A DNA stretch of 64,000 nt from Neocallimastix lanati (nom. inval.) (lineage: Eukaryota > Neocallimastigomycota > Neocallimastigomycetes > Neocallimastigales > Neocallimastigaceae). Shown in pieces: positions 12,585-22,553 of the stretch. The notes under the pieces are model-generated. The model saw only the letters and a list, made by a program, of their open reading frames with translations. It was not told the origin of the DNA and made no database searches. Every line of letters starts with the position of its first letter. Within the stretch, counting starts at the first letter, position 1. Both the position numbers and the translations under genes were made by a program. The stretch is from NCBI GenBank assembly GCA_016946835.1, contig JACVTC010000046.1, positions 620,001 through 684,000 on the forward strand, given 5' to 3'.

Positions 12585-13790
12585 ATGAAAATATTTTTGA
12601 AGGTTACTGGAAATCAGTTTCCAAATTTCAAGGTATTAAAGATCAAAACCACGATTAACAAGTTCTCAAACAATAAAGCTATAATTATGCTTAGCTTAAA
12701 ATATTCCCAATTCAACTTAGGGTTTTCGTGTATTATACGTTTACGCTGTGGTTATAAATACAATACTACTATTGCTATTAAAATGGGTAGAGTTTCAGAA
12801 GATTGTCCCAAGACTTGACCCTGTTGTGGCGAAGTTAATCAATCTTTTGAGCATTGGATTTTTAAATGAGATGCTTTTATAATAAAATTAATAAAGTTAT
12901 GGAATTGTATTCTCTACCCTGTCTTAAAAAAAAAATTTAAATGCGATGCTCTTGCATCTTTTAGATGGAATTCTTTAAATTTCATCGATGATCTCTGTAT
13001 TTTATTCATTAGGAAGATTAGAGCGTTTAATCCTCTTTCTTCCTATGACTCTATTTCTTATTTTTATGATTATATCAATCATTATATATACTTGTTCCTT
13101 CTTGGTGGGACTTTAGTTTTAAATAAGCTACATTTCGATAATGGGAAACAGAGACAATTAAATGAACTACTTTTCAAAGGTTCATCTGAGTCACCTGTTC
13201 CAAAAATTGTGGGCTTGGCGGAATTCTTAACAAGGGCAATACCTATCATAAGTAGTTCGTTTGAGCTATTATTTGATAGGTATTCCAAATTACCAAACTT
13301 AACCAGGAGCGTCGACGTCGTACTGATAAGGCATAATGATAATACAGGATTATCATCTATTTCTACGAAGAGTGAATCTCTCCCTAGTAGTTTAATACAT
13401 GATGAATCCGGGGAGAGTTTAGTGCACACCACACTATCTATTTTAAAAATGTTACTTCTAGGTTTTATTTCTTTTTTTATTTGTTAGGAAGGGAAAAATT
13501 CCCGCATAGTACAACTTGCCAAAATACATAGTATTTTTGAGCTTTTTTATTTTTTATTTTTTAACTTTTATTTTTATTTTTAATTTATAATGTACAGTCG
13601 TAGAGTGTATAAACTATAATTCACTTCCTTCTTGGTGGAAGATATTACTTTTTATAATTTAGATTATAAAAAGGAATGAGATGTTTCGTTTAATAACCAA
13701 ATCATTTCTTGTAATTATTCTAAAGCATCATTCTTGGGGTAATCTGATATTTTAAAAAGTATTCTTGTATTATTTTTTATTTAGTCAAAA
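12585..13790 (+). mobile_element. 3' end of a decayed non-LTR (LINE) retrotransposon
   Basis: Conceptual translation shows a degraded zinc-knuckle of the reverse-transcriptase C-terminal type: DCPKT(stop)PCCGE, then HWIFK(stop)DAF, i.e. CPxCG...HWIFxC. It is followed by the LLGG-containing tail usual after this knuckle (frame 13092-13487, starting FLLGGTLVLNK). There are several stops and frameshifts, so it is dead. The segment 13625-13760 is about three-quarters identical to 59639-59775, showing a repeated family. Base composition is less AT-rich than the surroundings. Reverse-transcriptase core motifs were not found upstream, so this copy looks 5'-truncated, as is common for LINEs. Confidence 0.6.
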
Positions 13791-14094
13791 ATATACCTAC
13801 ACTTTCACATTATTCAAAGAGGAATAAAGCACATAGATTAACAATATTAAAACACAATAATAAACCTCCTGGAGAAATTCTAAAGTTTTACTATGAAATT
13901 TTCATTATTTAATTACTCCTGCGACTAGATCAATAAAATATATGAAATTTATATTTGGTTTTAAAAAATTTATTCAACATTTATCTCTAAAATATTCATA
14001 ATTTTCTCTTGAATTTTTTGTTTTTAGATTAGACGAATTAAATATGAATTCAAATTTGATGTAAAAAAGCAAACTTGTAACAGATGATTACCCA

Positions 14095-14470
14095 ACATTT
14101 TTCCCTTGTTGTAGTGTAAGTAGAAGCATACGTATTTCTACATAATGGGTAGTAAATTTGAAGAATTTAGACAACAATTCATTCAATTTGTTAATGAGAT
14201 TTTTATTATTTTTTTATGATGTTTATAAGAAATTTTTGAAAATTCCTAATAACAAAGAAAAAGATTTTGATGATAATATTAATTTAGAGGTACAATATAA
14301 ATTAATATTATATTTATTATAATTGACTCTCCTTTCTTGGCCTTAGGGGAAATGCAGCATATAAAATCTTAAAGATCGGCTGGAGAAAGAAGACAATTTA
14401 TCAATAATATCTTTCAATCACCTTCAAGAAAGTCCTTCTTTTAAGAAGAGTATGCGGAATTCCTTATTAT
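14095..14470 (+). mobile_element. Dispersed decayed coding repeat, copy 1 (unidentified element)
   Basis: A run reading KFLKIPNNKEKDFDDNINLE, followed after an insertion by a GK..I..LK segment and then SIISF, is interrupted by stops. The same layout recurs at 30600-30900 (SLNIPDDREGDFDNINF, then GKAIYEILKY, SIISY). Nucleotide similarity between the copies extends through TTTATCAATAATATCTT and GCGGAATTCCTTA / GCGAAATTCCTTA. I do not recognise the domain. A repeated, stop-ridden coding relic suggests part of a transposon or a multigene-family pseudogene. Confidence 0.5.
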
Positions 14471-14853
14471 TGTTATGAACTAGGTTCTATCCTGGTAGTT
14501 AGTTCATGGGCTAGCGTACATAAGACACCTGGTTCGATCCTGTCCTATGACCATTTTCCAGGTTTTCCTCATAAAAGCTTTTTACAGAATTTGATGGTTA
14601 GGGTTATAGGTATGTATGTCCCCTTTATATATATAATTATTATCATTCTAAATTTCCTAAGCGATACATACAAGATACAGTCCTAACTGTTGGACTGAGA
14701 GGGTTACGCAAGTACTGTCATTTACTATATTTACGAAGAATTACTAGCATTTGGGTACATTTCATGTGTCCATATAGATATATATTCTACTTGTTGATGA
14801 AGATATATTCTACTAAATTGCAATCTTTCTGACGTTTATGCAATTACTAAATA

Positions 14854-15126
14854 AGAGTGGTGCATTTCGCAAAATTTATGAAAGAATGTGGCCATATTTA
14901 AAAAATGTTGCATTTCACCAATTGAAAATTATTAAATGAATAAATAAGTAAATAAAATTAAATGATAAATAATAAACAAAAAAAAATAATAATTATATAA
15001 ACAGTATAGTAAATATTATAATAAAAAAGTTTAAAAAAACATAGTTTGAATTTTTATTTATTTATTCATTCATTTATTTATATCAATACGCCACTTGAAG
15101 AAATGTAACTAGCGAAATGCAACTCT
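14854..15126. mobile_element. MITE-like element with short terminal inverted repeats
   Basis: The left end reads AGAGTGGTGCATTTCGC (14854-14870). The reverse complement of the right end (15111-15126) reads AGAGTTGCATTTCGCT, i.e. the same arm with one short indel. The interior is about 270 bp and AT-rich without coding capacity. The end motif GCATTTC(G/A)CA also occurs at the ends of 61878-62121. Target-site duplications could not be resolved by eye. Confidence 0.4.
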
Positions 15127-15309
15127 CCCTTACCACTGATATTTAGAAAAGTGAAACTGAGAATATTATTGCGACAATTGTATGAAGTCCAATATCTATG
15201 GATATTCTAAACATCTCTACTTCATGAATCAGTTTTCTGCCTAACTCGAACTGGTTTTTACATTATAGGTTTATCCACGAACTCCACTGTCGTCAGTAAA
15301 AACCACAGG

Positions 15310-15838
15310 AACTAGAATGTAATATTGTCCTCTATGGTTGTAACTTTTTATCTTGTAAAGTCTATAAACCAGATGAAGATATCTACTACTATGATACTCA
15401 AATCAAGAATATTTTTGAGATATAAAAATGGTATTTGGTCTTCACCAAATACTCAAGTTATGCTTATATTGAATTAATCCATCCAACAGCTACATTTATA
15501 AGTCCTCAAAGAATGAAGAAGGAATTTTCACCATGTCTCAAGTCAATTAGTGATATTAAGATATATCAATTGGAGAATGGAATCCAATTGAAAAAAGTGG
15601 ATACTATTTTACAAACTCTGGGGGAATCTACTATTTTTTATGTGATTCAGAAGAATTGGAAGCCACTGAATATGTCAAACAAAACTGTGTAAATGGAAAA
15701 TATTATTACATTGATGAGGCTTACTACTGCTGTGAAATCAGTTCACTTCTCGTTCCAGTAGTGTCTCATTACTGTTCCTATGATGATTATGTTATCATGA
15801 ACTTCCCACTCGCTTTAATTGAAGAATTCCAAAACTAG
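15310..15838 (+). pseudogene. Decayed Cys/Tyr-rich repeat protein fragment, scaffoldin-like
   Basis: Across one frameshift and one stop the strand reads CNFLSCKVYKPDEDIYYYD, then KSGYYFTNSGGIYYFLCDSE, then CVNGKYYYIDEAYYCCEISS. The spacing of GYY/KYYY and Cys resembles the Gly-Tyr-Tyr, Cys-rich repeats of the large cellulosome scaffoldin-type proteins of anaerobic gut fungi. This comparison is from memory and untested. There is no start codon in context and no signal peptide. The fragment ends at a TAG at 15836. It lies in a relic-rich block, so it is most likely a broken gene copy. Confidence 0.4.
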
Positions 15839-15839
15839 A

Positions 15840-18039
15840 TTAAGCAAGCCGTTGATGGTATCCAAAAAAATAGTAATTCTACTGATATAGTAACTAGTCG
15901 TAGTAAAAAGTAGTAAAAACTATCTTGAATCTGTCAGTGAATATTAATTCATTTAACTTTCATTTCCGATTACATATAAAGAGGAAATGAATAGTTTAAT
16001 TATGTAAATCATTATTAAATATTATCATATCTTCGTTCGATCATAATTTGAACTCTAATAAAAAAGAAGTAAATATACATAAATATTTATTTAAAAATAT
16101 TTGTGGGAAATATAAAAGAATTTTAAATTTCAGTAATATAAACATAATACTATTCAATAAAAACAAACAGATTATTTTAAAATAACCATAATTACTACAA
16201 TTAAGTTTTGAGCAATATTCATATATAATTTTTATTCCATTTATTCAACATAATATTAAATATTTTATTAATTGAAATATTTAAAAATAATTATCAGAAA
16301 ATTTGGATATTTTATCAAATCAAAAAATCTTAATATTAACCAAGAATTATCGTTTAATTTTAAACTAGATTTAAATTATATATTATTGTTTTAATGTATG
16401 TAAATAATTATATCAAATTTATATTTATAAATTTCTTCATAATAATATAAAATAAATATTTATATATATGGTTTTATAATGTTTTTATAAACATTTTTAA
16501 AGTTAACATAATTATCTATGCAAACAAAATTAGTAATTGATTATTTTTTAGTAATTTCTTAAAATAAATAATTACAATAGATAATTAAATAAGTTATTTA
16601 AATAAAAAAAAAAATATTTAAAATAAGTGTATTAATATTCATTATCTAAAATACTAGGAAAATAATATATATATATAAAGGTAAAAAAAAAAGTATTTTT
16701 TAAATATTTTAGATTAATAAAGGCAATAAAAAAAAGTATTTTTTTGAAGAAATATGATGTATATAATATTATTTCTATTAATTTTTGTATTATATAATAG
16801 TAGTTATTATTATATAAAAATTAATAATTTAAAATATACAAGTTTTAGAAACTATTAAATAAACATTTTCTAAAACTTTCAAATTTTATATTCGCTATTA
16901 TGAATAATGAAATAAAATAATCAAAAAATTAAGAAATTCATTTTTGGTATGATAATGTACTTAATAATAAATATAATGTTTAATTATTATATTAAAATAA
17001 TAATTACTAAAGTCTAAAAATATTTCTAAAAATATAAATTAAATAGATATTTATTTTCAAAAATTACTTTTGATATATGTAATCGTTGGGATTTTTAATA
17101 TATTGTAATTTTGCAATAAAAATTTTTTTCCAATGTATTGATTATTCTTAATTTTTTTTTTTTTATTTATATATTTATATATATTTTGCTCTTTGTAAGT
17201 TGGTTGATATAATAGTTTGATAATGTAGTATTACGATAGGTAATAATATTTAATATTAATAACTTGAACTCTATAAAGCCACAATCAAAAAATGATATTT
17301 ATAAATAATATATACATATATATATATATTTACCCTAAAAAAACAAATAATAAAATAATAATATAAATAACTTTTAAATGAAATTTCTTTTAATAAAAAT
17401 AAAAATAAATATATAAATAATAATAATAATAATAATTTTTGAGCATTTTTCTAATTGAATATATCTTTAAACATTCATAAATTTAAAGTTAAATCAAATT
17501 CTAATATTAATATTTTTTTATTATAATAATGACTCTATTATTGATATTATACAAATAATAGAGGTGACTTAGAGGAGAGATCGTTGTCGTTGTATTAGAA
17601 ACAAAATTTAGGGAATTTTGAATCTATATTTAAATGGCTTTCAAATGGAATTTCCATTATCTAGAATAGAGTTGTCATCCTTTTTATAGTAATTAGGAAT
17701 ATCTAATAAATCATGAAAAATTCAATGATACTATCGTTGGTTAGATGGATATCGTTTTTATGAAGTTTGGAACTATTTAAAGATAAAAGATTTTGGAAGC
17801 ATTTTGTTCATATTGTTCATAAACATTTAGTTACTCCCATAATTATTTTTTGTTTATTATGAAAGGGATTTTTATTTTATTTATATATATATATTTTACA
17901 TTTTTTTTGAATACTTATCTTTTGCTTTATTCACAATACTTTCAAAAAAAAGTTATAATACTGAAATCCATACCATAATCAAAATTTATATCATAAAGTC
18001 TCTCGTTATTTTTAAATAAAGAGTTACATGAATAGTCTT

Positions 18040-18072
<33 letters not shown>

Positions 18073-19349
18073 TTTTTACATTTTTTTTTCTCTTATTTTT
18101 AAAAATGTATTATTAATGGTTTTACTGTTATTATTATCATTTTAATAATGTTCTTTCTTATGTTTTTAACTCTTGACTCCTTACATCCTATCTATAGAAT
18201 TTTTATTTCATGGCAATGATTCATTTTCATTTTTAGAAGTCATCAAAAATAATATAATTTCTATTATTTTTTTTGTAATGGATTATTTAAATAAAAGAAA
18301 AATAAAAATTTATAAAACTAATGTAATAAAAAAAAAAAAAGTAATTTGAGATTATAATTAATTTAATTTATAGTAACGTAACAATATGATTTTACCAATA
18401 ATCCATTATTTTTTCATAAGTTTAAGGTTGCTATTGAGGATTTCATAAGATTTTAAAGTTATAAAATATATATTTTAATTCATTTAATTTAAATAAATTT
18501 TATATTATACTTATCTTTAATATTTTAATTTTTTTAAAAAAATTTAAATATAAAAATTTTATATAATAAATAAGAAAATATATATATATATTCTAATATA
18601 TTAATAAGTAATAATAACTGTAGTTATAGTATTAACATTTCAAATAAAGACCATAATAATTATACAAATAATGTTTCACCAACAACCATAAAAAAAAAAA
18701 TCACTAATTTCAAAATTAAAAAATAAAAATAAATATTTTCAAATATTCGTATTAAAAGAAATTTCATGCAAAACAACATTCAATTAAAAAATCGAATCTA
18801 AAAATGACATTAGAGGAATTTAAAAAAATTTGTCTAAGAATAGTTATTTATTTTATTAGTTGGTTGTTAAATATTAATTAAATAATATAAATATATATAC
18901 ATATATATATTATAAATTAAAGTTTTACTATAATTTAAAAAAGGAAAATATTTAACATAAAAAATGAGACTTTTTTATATTTTTAATTAACGAAATTGAA
19001 CATTTTTTTTATTTTTTTATAATTCCATTATTTATTTTAATAACTTATTATTATAATAAAAATTACATTTTAATTAAAATGTGTTAGATTAATTAATCTT
19101 ATAAAATAATATAAATTATATATTCAGAATTATATATAAAACTAATATTAAATATATTTAAATTATTTGTATATATTTAATATTATCATTTAATAATATT
19201 AAACTTTATAGAAAAAAAAAAAAAAGAATTCTTTATAGACATAAAAATATTTCCTGTCTTATTTTCATTGGTTAAAAAAGTTTTTCATAATTAATTAATA
19301 AAATAAATATATACAAATAATGATACTGATAATAATAAATAAATAATTT
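15840..19349. other. Gene-free spacer with one less AT-rich relic
   Basis: Mostly AT-only sequence with homopolymers. The stretch 17560-17840 is visibly more complex (for example AGGAGAGATCGTTGTCGTTG) and gives short open runs such as WLDGYRFYEVWNYLKIKDFG in one frame, but with many stops. It is probably an old relic of unknown origin. No functional gene is seen. Confidence 0.5.
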
Positions 19350-19518
19350 TGTTAGAATATGTGAATATGATGCTATAATATGTGAATATAAAATTAATGT
19401 AATAAAATATAATGTACAATTAATATATAAGCCATAATACATTAATATAAAAACATTTAACTATAAAATGTATTAATAAAGTTGACATAATTATAACCCT
19501 AAATTCCTGACTCTTAAT
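19350..19518 (+). mobile_element. LTR relic, element orientation plus
   Basis: It begins TGTTAGAATATGTGAATATG and ends CCTGACTCTTAATA, the reverse complement of the 7628-7824 LTR with one internal deletion. About 375 bp downstream on the same strand lies a copia-type protease relic, so this is plausibly the 5' LTR of that dead element. Confidence 0.6.
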
Positions 19519-19849
19519 AATAATAACAATAAATAATAATGAAGAATAATGATAATAAAAAATTGTCATGATAAATATCTTTTTTTCATTAAAAGTAGAA
19601 ATGAAATGTTTTAAAAAAATATTGTCATTAATGTGCATTCATTTTGGAATTCTAATACTAAATACTTAATTAAAATATAAAAAAAATAAAAAAATATAAA
19701 ATATATAAAAAATATAAAAATATAATATATATCGATATATATTAATATAATAATTTATATTAAATAACAATTTTAAAAATAATTTTAATAACAGTTCAAT
19801 AACTCCCAGGAACATATAGGTAAATAAAGTAACTACCGAAATATTAAAA

Positions 19850-20045
19850 GAAGAAAATAATGGTATGGAAGATAATAACAAAAATCACGTATCATTGATA
19901 GTGGAAAAGGAATCAACTTATTTAAAAATATAAAAATACTATCAAACATTGAAAAACTCACTAATAGAGGGATTACATATCCAAATGGACAATCTGAAAG
20001 AATATACAAAAAGGGTATGTACAAAGGAATAAACACAATATATAT
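19850..20045 (+). mobile_element. Ty1/copia aspartic protease relic
   Basis: The frame through 19885-20040 reads IIDSGKGINLFKNIKILSNI, then LTNRGITYPNGQSERIY, then KKGMYKGI. This is the copia protease pattern (W-I-x-DSGAS ... PNG ... GxxxG), with the catalytic DSG retained but the following Ala changed to Lys. Upstream continuity needs a frameshift. Together with the plus-oriented LTR at 19350-19518 it marks a 5'-LTR-to-protease remnant. No integrase or RT follows, and the next segment is a different relic. Confidence 0.55.
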
Positions 20046-20164
20046 AACAATATAAAAAAATAATTGAATAAAATAAATAAAATTAAATAAAATTAATAAA
20101 AAAAATAAAATAAATAAATAATAAATTATAAAAAATTAAATTAAATATAAATAATAAAAAATTA

Positions 20165-20484
20165 AATATAATTTTTCAAAAACAAAGAAGGATAATTCAA
20201 AAGTATATAAATGTACTGAATAAAAAATATCATATAAATGCAAGTCTTTCATTATTTTAAACGATAAAAAGGAGATATTAAAGCATGAAAGTTTACATAA
20301 TCATCTCAAAATAGAATTTGATATATCTATATCAATAATGAAACATAAATATAAAGAAGAAATTAGAAAAAGTTCAGCTCCTTTTGATATAAAACTAAAA
20401 AGTACATTTAATAAAATTTCTCAAGAAATGAATTTTATTTGTCCTGAATATAATACAATTAAATCCCAAAAAAAAACTTATTAA
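20165..20484 (+). pseudogene. FLYWCH-type / MULE-associated zinc-finger relic
   Basis: One frame with a single internal TAA reads KVYKCTE(stop)KISYKCKS, then HESLHNH, then KYKEEIRKSSAPFDIKLKST and ISQEMNFICPEYNTIKSQ, ending at TAA 20482-20484. The C..C...H.H arrangement followed by I+..++..P......F..I......CPEY matches FLYWCH-domain proteins linked to Mutator-like transposases, which are expanded in many early-diverging fungi (family knowledge). The N-terminus and any transposase domain are missing. Confidence 0.5.
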
Positions 20485-20539
20485 ATATTATTTTGTTATT
20501 TATTGAAAATTTAAATAGTATTATTTATTTTTCAAAAAT

Positions 20540-20645
20540 AATTTAAGCCACACTGTCATGAACGGTTTATCAAAATGCGCCGCATTTCATATAAATCTTT
20601 ATTCATAAATGCATCACTCATGGAGAAGATTTAGAGACGATTTCC
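20540..20645 (+). repeat. Short dispersed-repeat fragment
   Basis: The left part (AGCCACACTGTCATGAA, GCCGCATTTCAT) resembles the MITE-type ends at 62106-62125. The right part (GGAGAAGATTTAGA...TTTCCTCCTCA) resembles 31032-31065 (GGAGAAGAGTTAGA...TTGTTCCTCCTCA). It looks like a junction of two repeat families. Confidence 0.35.
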
Positions 20646-20760
20646 TCCTCAAATTATATAAAGTGATTTAATAATTATAATAATATTAATGTAAAAAATT
20701 TCATATATTTTATTTTTATGTATTTTTAATAAATAAAATTTATTCCTGGTTTAAAAATAC

Positions 20761-20868
<108 letters not shown>

Positions 20869-21494
20869 TAATAATAATAATAATATACCTTATTCAAAAT
20901 ATTAAAATGCAAAGATATAAAGCTTAACCCTTTCAAATTTATAATTATTTTTTTTTTTTTTTTTATTAATTGAAAACTTTATTATTGGTAAATATTAAAC
21001 ATTTTATACATATTAACTACAAAAAAATAAATTATTTTAAATGAAATATAATAAAAAATTTATTATATTTCTATATTTATAATAGCTTACAATAAATAAT
21101 ATATATTTACTATTATTAATTGGTATTAGTCTATATACATATCGTTATAGATTTATTACTTTATAAATATTTATTTGATTTCTTTGTAAAAAGGTTTAGA
21201 ATTTAGAATTTAAAAGGAAATTATAGTAACATTAATAAATTCTGATAACATTATATTTTTTTGTTGTAATTATTAATAATAAGTATCTCAAAAAACACTT
21301 AATTGTCATTTTGTATTTCATTATTTTTTCCAATTTTAATAACTATTTATAATAATAATAATAATAATAATAATATATATATATATATATATATACATTT
21401 AAAATAAATATTAAGTATATATTTACTAATAAAAACTATATTATTTTGAATATACAATAATATAATAATAATAATTAAACGTTTTAAGATATTA

Positions 21495-22082
21495 TTACAC
21501 ACATAGAACAAAAAAAACTATTAATAAAATGATAAGAATTATAATTGCTATAACTTTCAAATCTTTATACCAAATTTTTCTTTTAACCTCTTCACTATTA
21601 TATTTATATTGTTTTGAATATTCATTAAATTCTTCTATAATTTTTATAAAATTTGAATCAAAAAAATAATTTTTGCAGTTAATATCTAAACTATTTTTCA
21701 TAACTATCATTTATATTATTTATTGAGTATTTACCACTTTTAATCTGAAGTGAATAAACTTTTTCACCTCTTTCAGCTAACTTATTGACATTATTATGGA
21801 TAGTATAAGCAACTTCATCAAACTATATTAATTATATAATAATGAAAATATTTAGATTTAAATTATTTAGATTTTTCTTAATTTTTTAAAAAAAAAATAT
21901 ATTTATGATTGCTTTTATACACAATTGATTAAATTAAAATTTATATAATAAATAAATATTTACTTCTTTTTGAACATTTCCTATTTTCTGAGACCTTTTT
22001 TTTTATTTTTTGAGTATTATACAATATAAAAATTAATAAAAATTTCTAATATATGTTCTAAATATATTATAGATACTTACAT
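21495..22082 (-). CDS. R-SNARE (synaptobrevin/VAMP family), 86 residues
   Basis: Minus-strand exons: 22082-22081 (only AT of the start codon), 21994-21964, 21822-21735, 21634-21495; phases close to 86 residues. The protein starts MSQKIGNVQKEFDEVAYTIH, has the zero-layer Arg29 in VNKLAERGEKV, then VKRKIWYKDLKV and a C-terminal hydrophobic anchor of about 20 residues with almost no lumenal tail. The spacing from the zero-layer Arg to the juxtamembrane KRKIW (33 residues) equals that of VAMP2, which fixed the choice of the 21635-21734 intron over a shorter alternative. It drives vesicle fusion as the R-SNARE in four-helix complexes (family knowledge). There is no longin domain, so it is of the brevin type. 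The start is supported because AT, a GTAAGT donor and a downstream G reconstitute ATG exactly at the SNARE boundary. Confidence 0.85.
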
Positions 22083-22309
22083 TTTAAAATATTATATATA
22101 TTAGTAAGTAAAAATAGAATAAAGACTACTTATTTATATTTCTAATACTTTAAAAAAACTCGTTCCTTTTTTTTTTTTTTTTTTTTATTTTTTGAAGAAA
22201 TAGTAATTATTTATATAGTAAAGAATAGCAATGCTAAAATGAAAAAATTCAAAATACAAAATATGGATGAAATGATGCATTATATATATTCTTTTTTTTT
22301 TTTTTTTGT

Positions 22310-22340
<31 letters not shown>

Positions 22341-22483
22341 ATTCTTTTAATTATATCAAAATAAAAATGAATATATTACCATTTAATCAAAATACAAGGA
22401 ATAGTATTGACCGATTATAATTAATAATAATAGTAATATTAAAATTTTAAAATAGATTTACACAATTATTTAAAAATAAATAA

Positions 22484-22553
<70 letters not shown>

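Noticed and set aside
14480-14556. A functional tRNA
   Set aside because: A- and B-box-like motifs are present but the anticodon arm is missing and the T-stem does not pair.
19420-20036. Three hydrophobic minus-strand open frames
   Set aside because: They are antisense to an LTR and to the copia protease remnant, and are AT-rich sequence read as Ile/Phe/Leu/Tyr.
21704-21734. A 31-nt intron in the R-SNARE gene
   Set aside because: It is in frame, but it would insert ~25 residues between the zero-layer Arg and the membrane. The 100-nt intron 21635-21734 gives exactly the family spacing.
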